Assembly (NCBI RefSeq): GCF_025602895.1
Contig: NW_026516267.1
Coordinates: forward strand, 210,068-274,067
DNA: 64,000 bases
Reading direction: 5' to 3'
Source: Polychytrium aggregatum
Lineage: Eukaryota > Chytridiomycota > Chytridiomycetes > Polychytriales
This document shows, in pieces, positions 11,980 through 24,206 of the stretch. Made by a program: the position numbers and the translations under genes. Position 1 is the stretch's first letter, and each line of letters opens with the position of its first letter. The notes under the pieces were generated by a model. It was given only the letters and a program-made list of their open reading frames with translations, was not told the origin of the DNA and ran no database searches.

Positions 11980-12831
11980 AAGCGCAACGCAGTCAAAGAG
12001 CAGTGCAGGTTACAAAATATCACATCCTTGGACGGCAAGGCAGTCGGCCGCAGCCGCGGGGGATGTGTATCGGCAGCAGCAGCAGCAGCAGCAGCGGCGG
12101 CCAAGAGCGACTCACCAAGGGACACGTCGAGTGAAGGAGGCCAGTTGGGCGGGGGATGAGCGAATCGGCAATATATACTGCGGGCTGCTGCGCATGATCT
12201 CGCGTGCTGTGGCGCAGGGCGCGCCGCATCACCTGACCGAGAACAGGCCCGCCGCGCCTTCTCGCCCGTGCCCAACCACCCGCAGCGCACGGCCCCTCCA
12301 ATCGATTCACTCTGCCCGCCCATCCAATCGAAACTCGCAAGCGTCGTCTGGCCAGCCAGCAGCCAGCACCAGGTATGTACGAGCCAGAAGGCGAGCCGGG
12401 GAGCGTCCAGCAGCGACGCACGGATCGAAGGGTCGCCAGAGCAGCCCTCGCTGTGGTTGCCGGGCCGACCAACCAGCCGCCTCCCGTGTCCCCGCTGGGC
12501 TCGCATTGGCCTCCTGCTGGTCGCCGCGGCCCAGACACTGTCCCTGGACAGACCCATGCCAGCCGTGCTCCAGGGCCGCTGGTCCCTCTGGTGCATGCCG
12601 CGAGCATGCCGGCAAAGCAGGAGCGCCTGCCTGGAGGAGGGCCGGTGTTGGGCAGCGATTGCTTGGCGGCTCTTGCATGTCTTGAGGGCTGGCGGGGGCC
12701 GTTGGCTTTTCGCACCAGACAACAATACCCTTCCCGAGCGCTGATGCAGCCCATTGCCCATTCCCCTCGCTGAACCCCCGCTTTGGCCACCCGCCGCACA
12801 GATCCATCCGCGCTACCAAACCCAGACCAGT
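11980..12831. other. Intergenic region upstream of NF-YB with CAG tract
   Basis: Contains a (CAG)7-type tract at about 12074-12095, the sequence atatatactg near 12172, and long open frames on both strands with no recognisable domain. It probably serves as 5' flank of NF-YB. Confidence 0.4.
12073..12095. repeat. CAG trinucleotide tract
   Basis: Seven consecutive CAG units in the unassigned region upstream of NF-YB. Confidence 0.9.
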
Positions 12832-13968
12832 ATGTCGGACCACGGAGACGACACCGAAAACTCGTCCTGCAAGGAGCAGGACCGATACCTCCCCATCGCA
12901 AACGTCTACCGGCTCATGAAGCGCGCCCTCCCCGTAAACGCCAAAATCTCCAAGGAGGCCAAGGAGTGCGTCCAAGAATGCGTGTCCGAGTTCATTTCCT
13001 TTATCACCTCCGAGGGTTGGTATCTGCAGGCCTGCGCCCTGGCGCCAATGCGGATCGCTGCTGGTGCCGGGTCCATGGGGTTGAGCAGCCCCAAGGGCCC
13101 TTGCCTGCCGTTACTACTGCGCCCTGACTCGCGATTTTCGGTTCCATGCCCCCCTCCAGCCAGCGACCGGTGCCTGACCGAGAAGAGAAAGACGATCAGC
13201 GGCGAAGATATCCTCTGGGCCATGCACTCGCTTGGCTTCGAGAACTACTGCGAAGCACTCAAGATCTACCTGACCAAGTATCGCGAGGTACGTTGGTCGG
13301 TTCGGACAGACTAGTGCTGGTTCAACAGCGTGCCAAGGCGTATCGTGGGTGCTGCGAAGGGAGCAAGTGTCGAAGCAGCAGCAGCTGAGAGCGAACGGCG
13401 AATGGATCGACAGTCGCCCGTTGTCCAAGATGGAGAGGATCAGGCAGGCTCCAAATGATAATCCAATGGGAGCCGCCCCTGCGCATGTTCACGCCGCATT
13501 GACGAAGCTGACTTCTGTTTCTGTGCCGAATATCCCTCCCCTGGCAATCCTCTGCGTCCTGGCCCACCGTCTTACCCGATTGTCTTGCTTACTGCCGTGC
13601 CCGTTGCCTGGCTGCAGTCCACCAAGCTCGAGCGGAGTCAGACCGAGGTCAAGGAGGAGGGCCAGATACACTCGGGATCAAGCGAGCCTGCCGAGTACCT
13701 GCACATACCGTCGATGCATCCCAGCATACAGTCGATGCAGCCCGGACAGAGCCTGCAGTCGATGCAGGCGCTCCAGTCGATGCATCCCATGCAATCGCTC
13801 TCTGTGCAGGCCATCCTCCAGCAACAGCAACAACAGCAGCAACAACAACAGCGCCACGAGCATATGCAACAGCTGCACCAGCAATCCCCGGATATCAAGG
13901 TTCACCACGGCCAGCAGCCCCAGGATCCATCGCAGCCGTCGGGCCCGCCCCAGTACAACTACAGCTGA
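12832..13968 (+). CDS. HAP3: CCAAT-binding factor subunit B (NF-YB / HAP3)
   Basis: Histone-fold subunit of the heterotrimeric CCAAT-box factor; it pairs with NF-YC and is joined by NF-YA. Exons are 12832-13015, 13160-13287 and 13618-13968, about 220 residues. The histone fold occupies residues about 18-105, with [58 protein letters not shown] and YLTKYRE. The first intron splits the fold between TSE and ASDRC, in phase 1. Residues after 105 form a long tail rich in Gln, Ser, Met and His, including an 11-Gln run, likely an activation or interaction region. A Tyr replaces the usual Ser after PIANV. The identity is certain. Confidence 0.97.
13819..13852 (+). repeat. CAA/CAG repeat coding poly-glutamine
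   Basis: Mixed CAA/CAG codons give an 11-residue Gln run in the NF-YB C-terminal tail. The mixed codons make slippage less likely than in a pure CAG run. Confidence 0.95.
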
Positions 13969-14567
13969 GCGCAACAACCCGCCGTGCGGACCCAGCAATC
14001 CCGATCCCCCGCCTGCCCGTCGTCCCTCTCTAGTTTTGGTTTCCAAACAAACGGAGCTCGCAGCCCATATGCCTCTCCTTCCCTCTCTTCCCCTCTCCCT
14101 TTCTTTTTCTGCTCTTGCCGGCCATGTTCGGCGCGAAGCACACCCGCACGGGCGAATACATTCCCCTCATGCCATGCGGTGCATTCAGAGACCCTGGCGA
14201 ACAACCCCTCCCCAGCACAGGACGGCGCTCGGCGAGACCGCTCCGCCCCACCCCCCCCCATTATCAACGTCAGTCATTCCGCCGCCGTCTCCGTCTCTCG
14301 CCCATTGATGCCCCGCTCGCCCCAGCGTCGCTCGGCGTTGCTCTCACCGGCCAGGGAGGACAATCTCGGTTACACAGCCGAGAGGCGAGAGCCGAGCCGA
14401 GGCGGCCCTCTCTCGTCTCGCCTCGCCCCGTCTCGCCCTCGCCCTTCCTCGGCCCAAATGACAAAAATCGGGCTTGGGGTTACTTTGTGGTCTGAGAGCC
14501 CTCTGGTCCGTTCCCTCGCACTGCCTGCTCGAGTACTTCCCTCTCCTCCCTTGGCCAAACGACAGCC
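13969..14567. other. Intergenic, pyrimidine-rich promoter of LSD1-like gene
   Basis: Strongly C/T-rich with a C-run near 14250 and several ctctcgcc motifs. No gene is recognised in it. Confidence 0.5.
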
Positions 14568-17500
14568 ATGTCCGAGGTAATCTGCCTGCCGTGCCGCCGT
14601 GCTGCTCTGTCGCCGATCTTGCTCCCACTGCGCCTGCTTTCTCGCCGAGCATCCACCTCCCGTCGGTCTGGCACCGTCCTCACTCCCTCCTGCTCCATGT
14701 CGTCTCCTCGTCCGCCGGGGACACCCTCGTACCCTCACCAGTGCGACGACCTCAACTACTCGACTCGCCTCGAAAATCGCCGCAACACCGTCAAGCCCGC
14801 GGAGGACCAGAGCAGGGCCGCCACGGCCTCTCGCCTGTCTCCCGATCGCCTCAGCGACGTCGAAAAGCACTTGTTCCCGGTCTACCGCCGCCCAACCATC
14901 CGCTCGTCATACACATATGCCCGAAACCTGATACTGGCCCTCTGGCAGGCCGACCCCACCCTGTGGATCACCAAGGAGGAGGCCATCGACTTTGTCAGCG
15001 GCGGCCAGGACAAAGAGTTTGACCGGATGGTGCGCCAGACATACGACTTTCTAATGCGCTACAGGTACATCAACTTTGGAGTGCCCGACCGACTACCGCC
15101 TGCGCTGCCTCCTCCCTGCAATGACGCTGCCCGGCCTCCCCGCATCGTCATCATCGGCTCGGGCGTCGCCGGCCTCACTGCAGCGCGGGAAATCAAGAAC
15201 CTGTTTGTGGACTGCCCACATCTGCCTGCTCCGAACATCACCGTTCTGGAAGGCCGCAAGCGGATGGGTGGTCGGGTCTTTACCTATCCCCTCATGACAC
15301 GACCCGACGGCACCCAGTCCTCCCACCACTGCGGCATCGACCTCGGTAAGTATCCGCTCGATGCCATTCAATCGCTTTGTCTGGTGTTCGTAGTGCATTC
15401 CACTTGGACGATGTCTTGGACGATGCCTCGGGCATCGGCCGTGCACTTGCCGCCCTCGCTGTGTTCCGCCAAGCCATGCTCCTCGCATAGGTGCTTGGTT
15501 GTTGCATCACCTCCGCCTGTCGGGCCCGTTGGCAATGCTCTAATCGCTAACGAACTGCTGGCTGCGGCGCTGTCTCCAGGTGCCCAGATTGTAACAGGAT
15601 TCGAAGGTATGTGCGGTCGTCCGAGGCTCGCATCACGGCTCTCGAGCATGTCCCTGCCAGACGACACTCTATTGACAGAGCTGCCTCGTTGCTGACCTTT
15701 GATGCGTTGCAAATGCACATGACTTGTCTCTGGTAGGCGGCAATCCCCTCGATGCCATCGTCAAGTCTCAGCTGGAGTTGCCCCTGCACTACCTGCTCAC
15801 CAGTGGCGACGTCAAGCTCTACGACAGCAACGGACAGGTAGTCTCGCAAAAAGCGGACGAGGCCCAAGAGCAGCTCTTCAACGACGTTCTCGACAGCACC
15901 TGCCACACCGTCATCCAGGGCGGCGTGCCAACAGTGGTCTCGAAGCAGCAGGTCCAGATGGTCTGCAAGCAGGAGGAGGAGAACGGCTACAGCAGCCTGT
16001 CGCCGTCGCTCGAGACCATATTTGCGTATCACCTCTCACAGCACCCGCAGTTCCAACAGCTGCAGCCGGCGCATCTCCGCGTCATCAACTGGCACTTGGC
16101 CAACCTCGAATATGGTAAGATCGCTGCGCCGTCTGGATCCATTTGTGTGAAACGGTACTCGGTACAGAGGATGATGATGAATAGGAGATGGTCCTCCAAT
16201 CAAATGCAGTGCCCGCCTCACCATTTGACCCTGTATATCTGTGAATCGTCAGCGAACGCCTGTCCGCTCAAGAAGCTCTCCCTGCATCACTGGGACCAGG
16301 ATGATCCGTTCGAGTTTGGTAAGCGGGAGCCGGACAATGCACTTGGAGCCCTGTGGGGAGCTTTTGTCGAGCATCGCCAGTCCTCGCAATCACACAGCCA
16401 GGATTGTCTGCGTGCCGTATCCTGTGCTGCGGCGAATGGGCAACAGGCCACTGACTGGCTGCATTCACGCATTTTAGAGGGCCCACACTGCAACATCAAG
16501 GGCGGATTCGGCCAGCTGGTATCAGCCCTTGCCAACGGCAGCAACCCTGAACACGACCAAATCGAGATCCACTACGACAAAGCAGTCGACCAAATCGAGG
16601 TGAAAGGCAAGGTGCAGCACGCCGACGACCACCTTCCACCAGGGCCTGTCAAAATCACATGCAAGGACGGCAGCGAGTACACTGCCGATGCCGTGGTGGG
16701 TAGTCGCATCGAGCCCCACACAGACCTCTACTGTCCTGCACCCGCTCCAGCCCCGAATGACTCATCGCCTGGGCTCATTCGATTTTGTAGGTCGTTACGG
16801 TATCGCTCGGCGTTCTGAAAGTAAGTCGGTCCTAGTGCATACGAATAGCCTACTATCGAAAGGCTTTCTGATCGAGGATCTCTAACGGCTCCCATTCCCT
16901 TCTTCTGTGCTCCTCAGGCCAACACAATCGCGTTCAACCCGCCACTGCCGGATTGGAAAACAGAGGCCATCGACCGTTTGAACATGGGTCTGTTCAACAA
17001 GGTTGTGATGGTCTTCCCCAAGCTGTTCTGGAAGGCAGACGTCGACTCGTTTGGCTCGTTGAACGACCCGATTGCCTCCGGTAGCCGAGAGAATGCCCTA
17101 TCTGGCTTCTCTGGCACACGTGGCCGCTTCTTCCTGTTCTGGTAGGTGGACCAACGAGCCCCTTGGAGCGATGGGCCCCTTGGAGCGATGAGCCTCTTGG
17201 AATAGTCAATCTTCGAGAGCGGCGCAGTGCCGTGCACCTCACGCCATCCGCCCGACCCACCATATCCGGCAAAGTGCCATCGACTTGATCACCTGTGCAC
17301 ATTATGCGCCGCCGCTTGATCGCCACCGCACTCACTGCCGTGTCCTCGATTTGCTCTCGCTCTGCGTTCTCTTTCCTCAGGAACATGTACCCCAGCACCG
17401 GCGTTCCTATTCTCATGTCATTCATCTCCGGCGAGGCGGCCTTGGAAATGGAGCACCAGACCGACCGCGAGATTGTGGATCAGGCTCTTGATGTCCTTTC

Positions 17501-19181
17501 GGGCATCTTTTCCTCGCAACGACCTCTCCCCAAGCCCATCGAAACCATGGTCACACGCTGGGGGCAGGACGAGTTCTCTCGCGGAAGCTACTCATGCATC
17601 GGCAACGGCGCGACGGGTAAGTGGTGCGAATCACGCGGCAGTAGTCGTCAATGGATGAGAGTCAAAACCGGAAGGAGGGATGGGTTGTCTTGTGTTGCTC
17701 CTGATCAGATCGAACACCTCAAACTCCTCAGGACGTGATCACGACAGACTCAGCAAGTCGATCGACAACAAAATCTTCTGGGCCGGCGAGGCCACATCAC
17801 GGCAGTACCCGGCCACCGTTCATGGTATGTTGTTGTCCGTTGTAGCACCGTCGATACTGCGGACCTACCATTGTCCGTTTGCTTGGGCGAATCCGCGACT
17901 CCTCGACACCGATCCACTCGTACGGCACTGTTTGACTCTTCTTTCTTTGTTCGTGCCCACAGGTGCGCTCCTAAGCGGTATGCGAGTGGCAACCGAAATC
18001 ACCAACGTGCTCCTGGGCAATTTGCAGTCCGCGTCGCTGGGCAAGGAGCCCAAGAAGGCCAAAGAAAACGAGGGCAACCCCGAGCTCGACGCGACTGCGG
18101 AGACAGAGCCCCAGGAGTCGGCCTCACTGCCGCTTACTCCGCGATGCTGCCTAAGGTCCAACTGCCGGGCCATCATCCCAGAGAACCTGTCGTACTTTGA
18201 CCACTGTCGACAGGAGCATCCCGAGAGCGATCCCAGCGAGGCGCCGTACATCACGACTGTGCTTGGAAAGCGCACCTTCGAGGCGGTTGAAGAGCTCAAG
18301 CTGGATGTGCCGAGCGAAATCCCAGCCATTACCCCAAAGGTCTCTCCGCTTGCCTCGCCGAAGCCCACCGCCCCTACCACCAGCCGGCCAATGGCTTCGC
18401 CGGCTCCGCGCAAGAAGCGTGACTCGACAGCCAAGAAGAACGATGCGGCCGAGGTTCTCGAGGGCGCTCCCGAGCCGCCGCCAAAGAATCCCTTCCTGCT
18501 CTTCAAGAAGGAGAAGCTGAATGACGTCCGAAAGTATCTCGCAGACAACAACCTGAGAGACCGCGCCTCCTTCCCGACGATCCTGGGTCAGTGGTGGAAC
18601 CAAAGGACCCCCGACGAGAAAAAGGTGGGTCGCCGCTTGGACAGGAGCACGCAGTATTGATTCTCTCAATTACCGTCTATAACGATCTCGTCCCAGATGC
18701 GCTCTTGTTGAACGCTGCCCCCTCCCGCCCGTGGGCAAATGGCCTTTGCTGATGCATCGCTTCTTTTCACCCTTCTCGAACCCATCGCGAACATTTGCGG
18801 CGCTATCGGGGCCCGCAATCGTCTTGCAACCCCGAAACCCAACAGGCCTATGAGCTGCGCTGGAGCCAAATGCGAGAGCAGTACGAAGAGCAGGCCCGCG
18901 AGTACAGGCTCAAGTATCCACACCTCGCCGTCGAGCTCGGGGCCTCCTCGACCCGCCGGAACTCTGAACCATCCGAGTCCAAAAAAGCCGACGCCTCGAA
19001 CGGCTCGCGCAATGGCGGGCGGGACTCGGGCAGCGCGCCGACCGAGCAGGACGATGCCGACGCCGACGAGGGATATGCAATCTTTCCGCCACCACCCTCG
19101 GCTGAACGGGCAGAAGTATCCCGCCAAGCACAGCGCGAGGCATTGGAATTCATTGAGATGTCGATTTCCAAGAAGCCTTGA
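14568..19181 (+). CDS. LSD1-type histone demethylase: SWIRM + FAD amine oxidase + HMG box
   Basis: Flavin-dependent lysine demethylase family, nuclear. Twelve exons keep phase: 14568-14576, 14742-15345, 15580-15606, 15737-16114, 16253-16318, 16478-16695, 16791-16820, 16918-17141, 17381-17616, 17732-17824, 17963-18624 and 18846-19181 (about 960 residues). The order is a SWIRM domain with HLFPVYRRPTIRSSYTYARN, the FAD-binding IVIIGSGVAGLTAAREI and GRKRMGGRVFTYP, a substrate region, DAVVVTVSLGVLKANTIAFN, and FWAGEATSRQYPATVHGALL at the second FAD site. A C-terminal HMG box follows (KNPFLLFKKEKLNDVRKYL ... QWWNQRTPDEKK|AYELRW). The HMG box fusion matches fungal Lsd1/2-type proteins. I see no tower-domain coiled coil of the animal type. 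Exon 1 is only Met-Ser-Glu. The catalytic Lys could not be placed with confidence; the role is inferred from family. Confidence 0.93.
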
Positions 19182-19659
19182 AGGCAGCAGCTGCCTGTGT
19201 GAAAGCACAGTCACGATATTGCTGCACGCCAAAGCGAGGCTGCGCTCGTCACCATCATTGGAACACACACACTCATGTTTGCCTCGGCCACGCAATGGAG
19301 AAATATACAACAAACATATGCTACTCTTGGACGCACCCGTAGTCAAGCACCAATCGTAGTCCATGTTTGAGCATCACCGGGCGGGAGTGGGATATTCGAC
19401 GAATTCCACCCGCCTTTCTCAGGGACATGCCCCATGTTCGAAAACAAACCGGACACACCACCTTTCAATCAAACGTGGCATTTTTTTTGAAAATCTGTGT
19501 CCAACAGAGCCATTTGACCAAGAAACTGGGTGTCCTGTTTGTTGCATCGAGTGTGAAGCTGTCCCAGGCTCACTATCGAAGCTGTTGCATGCATATATAG
19601 GCGCTGAACCGAGTCACGGACTGGCACATTCACACTATTGACGGCCAGCAGCGTCGCCG
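19182..19659. other. Convergent intergenic spacer (LSD1-like 3' / BBS7 3')
   Basis: Both neighbours end here. The spacer contains an atatataggc element near 19593 and a T-run at 19482-19489. No gene is seen. Confidence 0.5.
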
Positions 19660-22600
19660 CTATCGGAACCAATCCATCAGACGATCGAGAGTGAATGCCG
19701 AGGTACGAGCGGTGTTTCTGGACTGCTCAATCATCTCATGCAGGTAGTCGCTCAGCTGCCTGTCTTGCTGGCTGATGCGGACGCCGCGCAGCGACATGAC
19801 TGCTCGGAATACGTCCACAGCAACACTAAAGCAGACAAACCAGGAGAATGGAAATCGATAGAGGGCATGTCAGAGTCGGCGTCGCTTAGGACTGCAAGCC
19901 TGCGTTCCCAGTCCAGAACGTGTCCCAAGGTTTCATGTGCGCCAGGCCACCAACCTGATCTTGGAATCGATTTTTGCCTGTGCCATCGGGTTGACAGGCC
20001 CCGATACCCCAAGTTGCTGCCTCAAGTCGAGCGACTGCCCCTCCTGGATCTCGAGCTCCTGTTGGCAGGTTAGAAAAATATGCGATGGAATGAGCGCTCG
20101 TGCATCCAGGGGTGCGATATAGTCAGATGCTGCTCCGATAGGCTCTTTCCGGGAACCGGAGAATGGAGGTACAAGGATGCACTCCGGCGGAACAGAGTTA
20201 TTAACACCGCAGCTATGAACCAGCGACTGCACTGGGATAAAGTATGGTCGGCGCTGGCTACCTTGATGGCCTCGAGGATCATGGCCTGGCGCAAAGCGCA
20301 TATGCACTCAAAGATGGACTGATAGAGGTGTCTCACGACCGTCAAAGTGGCGTCCGGATTCAGTTCGCACTGGAAGCTAACAGGCTGGACCCGCCTCTCG
20401 GCTTCGGAGATAAGGAACTGCTTGACGACCTGGAGCGACAGAGCCGACTCGCTAAAGACGGACAGCAAGCCCTTCCTGTCCAACAGACGGCGGCATCAGC
20501 CGGACCTGCGTTTTGGATAGTGCTCATGTGTGGTCAAGACGCAGCAGTGGCTTACCGAAGCACAAGCGTCACAAACGATGGGAGATAGCTGCATCGGAAG
20601 TAGTAGTGCACCTCGTCTGTGTGTGCCTGAATCGGTCTGTTGTCGGCGAGGAGTCACCAGATTGGAGATGGCGGCGTTAGTGGCGCAGACTCTATTCGGC
20701 CGCCACGGTGGAAGATGCAAACGCTGGCACCTTTCTGGGATTCCGTTGAAACACAGGGAAAGCCATGAGTTGAGCTCGCTCAAGGACAGTTCGCTGCTCA
20801 TCGAGAGGAAGCTTACACTCCTGAATCATGAACAATTACGACTGGTCAGCCGGCATCGAGCATCGCGGACGGCGTGCCGTGGGTTGGCATGAGTGCCGGC
20901 ATGGCGAATCAAGAGCCCATCCCGGCAAACCGAATCAACAGCCGATCAATGTGTCTCTCTGCTATCTGTAGGCGTGCACCGCGAGTATTTATCTGGTTTG
21001 CCCCCCTCCGCCATATGGCCTACCTCTCATCTCCCGGAATGGAACTGATTCGTTCATGCAGCGACATGGGCTTGAAGGTAAATGCAAAGCGACGGCACTT
21101 GCTGTTCTCCATAGCGACGTAGAGGGAAAGGACGCCGTGCGAGTTTTCGGTTGGCATGACCTTGTGTCGGCCGGCCGAACGGATGTGATCACAGATAATT
21201 AACAGCGCTCAGTGTCTCAGAGATCGATTGACCCTCTCATCTTCCGTTGACACCGCTGTGCATCACCGCCTACCTTGAAAACAAGGCGGCGGGTCTTGGT
21301 GGGTGGCCTGTAGGTGGCTAGAAACAGATTTCCCTGGTCCCGATTCTGACATCAGATTGTTGTCAATATACCTGTCGATTGTGCGGGCCAGAGTGTCCCC
21401 AGCCTTTGAGCTGCACAGGATACCTCTTTATCAATCGGAGATATCGACAGCGCGTTCGTATCCTCTGCTTCATCGGCAACGGTGAGCTCAAAGTCGGCAC
21501 GGAGAATGACGAGCGTCGCAAAAGAGGCGCTCACTTCGATCGAGAGCGTGTAGAGCGACTCTTGGCAATCAAAGATCAACATGGTGTTGGTGTCCTTCTG
21601 TGTGAACAAGGAGGTGATCGAGTGGGAAGCAACAGGTTTGGTCGTGGAAGCACTGATGAGCAAACATCAGAGCCATGAGATGCTCATAGTGGCTGACTCG
21701 CAGTTGCAATGCCAGTACTGCGGATGTCATTGGAGAGTCAGCACTGCTCTGCTCAGCTGCCCCTCACAACCCACCTTTGCATCCGAGGGTTCAGTAGGCA
21801 CTGCCGATGCATCTCCGTCGGCAGGTGCTCCATTCAGCGCCTCTACAAGCGGCACCGAGCGGGTCTCTGCGGTCAAATGGAATGTCGTCGTCGGCACCCC
21901 GAGAACGTTTGTCTGGGTCGAGAGCACTGAGCCCGAGAGGGAAGTGTTGGGAGCGAGGGACTGGTTGTGCAAGCCGCCACTACCGTCACTGGCGACGAGA
22001 TCACCAAAGTCGATCGTTGCTATTAAGCCTTGCAGCGCTGAAACAGCCTGTGAGGTGACTTGGTCTTTGGCATCCGCTCCTGATCCAGGCGCATTCTGAC
22101 AAGATATTCCAACAATACGACCCGTGAAGGTGGTTGCCAACAGCCGAGGCAGGAAGCAGTTGCCTTCTTGGATAGCCAAGTTTGTCACCGATTCGCCAAG
22201 TGACGTGGCAAAGAGGAGGACGGGATCAGGCAGCGCCAAGGAGTAGCACTGCACCAGTCCATTTGCATATCCAATGGCCAGGACGCTGTCGCTTCCTTCG
22301 TGCGTTGGATCGGCCAGCGTGAGAACGCTGACAGCCTCGCTGCTCTTGATGATCCACAGCTGGTGATAGGCTTCCGGAGTGAAGTGAACACAGTGAATCG
22401 TTCCAGCGGCTGTTCCAGCGACAATGAACCTGTGGGTGGGCGAGGCGGCAAGCGCTTGGATCAGCTGCAGTCCGGCCTCGGTGAGATCAAGCCGCCCAGG
22501 GTAAGCTCATAGGTGCCTCACCTTCCGGGGAACTTTGCATGGTCCCTATGCCGCAACTCGGCCAGGCACGTCGCAGTGTGCTCCAGATATACATCAAGCA

Positions 22601-23686
22601 AGCTTTGGCCCTGGCAAAGATCAGACACAGTCAGAGTGGTGCACACGACCCGACTCGCTCAGCCCGGCGATCGACGAGGTCGTGATTCCCACAGATGCCC
22701 AACCTGCATGACTTGGACGAGCTTGTTTTCGAATGCGATGGCCAGCGCCTCAGCGTCCCCGAGGTCAAGCAGCAGCATGTCGAGTATTCGATCGCCATAG
22801 GGTTTGTGATGAATGGATCGGCTGCTGTCGATGATTTCGTGGTAGTGATCGCCAGCGATGTGGTAGATGCCGGGTCCCTTTGCGCACGCCAGATGCAATA
22901 CAGCCTCAGCCATATGGGTTTCGATGGTCTCCACGAACTCGCCGCTCTACGGCAACAGAGAAGTTGGGGGAGTGATTAGACCTCCACATGGCCACGGAGT
23001 CGGCCAGCACTTGCTGTTGATGTTCGGTGGGATGTTTTGTGCATCGCATCGGTTGCAGGCTGTCTTACCTCGAGGCCGAGAACGATGATTGCCGATCGTA
23101 CCAAGATGCAGACCTTGGAGGACTCCGTATGTCTTTGAACGCTTTCAATGGGTGCATTAGCCTGGAATGTCCATCTGGGCTATCGCGGAGAGAGAGAGTA
23201 GGTTCGATGGTGCCGGTTCATGTCCAGTGCTGTGACCGAATCCAGCCGTACCACACCCTGCCCAGAATCACTCCGCCGATGGTGCCGCTGCGGGAAGTAC
23301 GGGCTCGGCCAGCAAGATGCCATGGCGCAGATAACTCAATACATACCTCGAGTCGACCGCCTTCCCATGAAAACGACCTCAAGCAGCCAGCCGAGTCGCC
23401 GATAACGACCTTGAAGAAATGCAGATCGTGGGAATCGTGTTCAGAAGCCGGCCATTGCCAGTTCCTGTCCGCCCCCAAAAGCTTGCTCGCTTGGCTGGGG
23501 TTGCTAAAGTTGGGGCTCACGAGGAATATATGTATCAACGATGCCTTCAGATGGCAAACAGGAGGCGCTTACCCTGGCGGCAGCGGTTGCGGAACTGGAG
23601 AACACAACCAGGGTCCTGGTCCTGGTCGATCGTGTGCTGGTATAGTCCACCAGCAAGATGCTGTATTGTGGAGACGCAGCTGCCAT
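19660..23686 (-). CDS. BBS7: Bardet-Biedl syndrome 7 protein homologue (BBSome subunit)
   Basis: BBSome subunit that carries membrane cargo along cilia. Many exons; the stop is at 19660-19662. Pieces in gene order that align with BBS7 are FFKVVIGDSAGCLRSF (exon ending 23347), DRILDMLLLDLGDAEALAIA (about 22.7 kb), DPVLLFATSLGESVTNLAIQ and ATTFTGRIVGIS (about 22.1-22.2 kb), ESLYTLSIEVSASFATLVIL (about 21.5 kb), NLFLATYRPPTKTRRLVFK (about 21.3 kb), FTFKPMSLHERIS, LSLSELNSWLSLCFNGIP (about 20.8 kb) and the helical end AERRVQPVSFQ. This gives a beta-propeller, coiled coil, GAE/platform and C-terminal helical part. The proposed first exon (23686-23573) is uncertain. The gene's presence implies a flagellated life stage, since non-flagellated fungi lack the BBSome. 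Confidence 0.82.
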
Positions 23687-24200
23687 GATGCTGCAGCAAA
23701 CAGATCCGAGATCGGGTGCTCCTGATCAGATGCGGAATCAGTCTGAGCAATATGGAATGAGATGCCTTGGCCGATTGCTGGCCTGCCGACCGATTCTGGA
23801 AATGGGCGCCAGTGGCGGGCGCCTATCACTATCAATTTTTTCCGGCCCCTCGCGGCTGCTCATCTCGGTCACCTGAAAGTCACGTTGTATGTGGCGCAGC
23901 AAAAGTTGGAATCCGGCCATGGTCGGTTGACGGCATTTGGTATCGTCTTGAGCCGATTGACGGTGGTGGTGGGCGATTGGTGTGGAGGAATGACCAATTG
24001 TATCATTGTTGGAAGCTCCACTCCGATTGCGGACAAGAACCACCACCATCTGAATCTCTCTGGTTGGAAACCTAGTCAAGCGTGGCTGTGTGTCAGCGAG
24101 ATGACATGATCGTTTGGCTATCAGGCAAGACTCACCTTGACAAGATGTCTTCCCACGACTGATTGAGCGAGCGATGCGTTTCTGGATCTGAATCAAGGAC
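23687..24200. other. Spacer between BBS7 start and Fanzor-like remnant
   Basis: BBS7 5' flank. Plus-strand frames at 23762-24109 are open but show no recognisable domain; they may be decayed N-terminal parts of the Fanzor-like element. Stops interrupt all three plus frames before 24200. Confidence 0.4.
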
Positions 24201-24206
24201 GCCACT

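Noticed and set aside
11829-12761. 310-codon minus-strand frame with a poly-Ala run
   Set aside because: The poly-Ala is the CAG tract read backwards, and no conserved sequence surrounds it.
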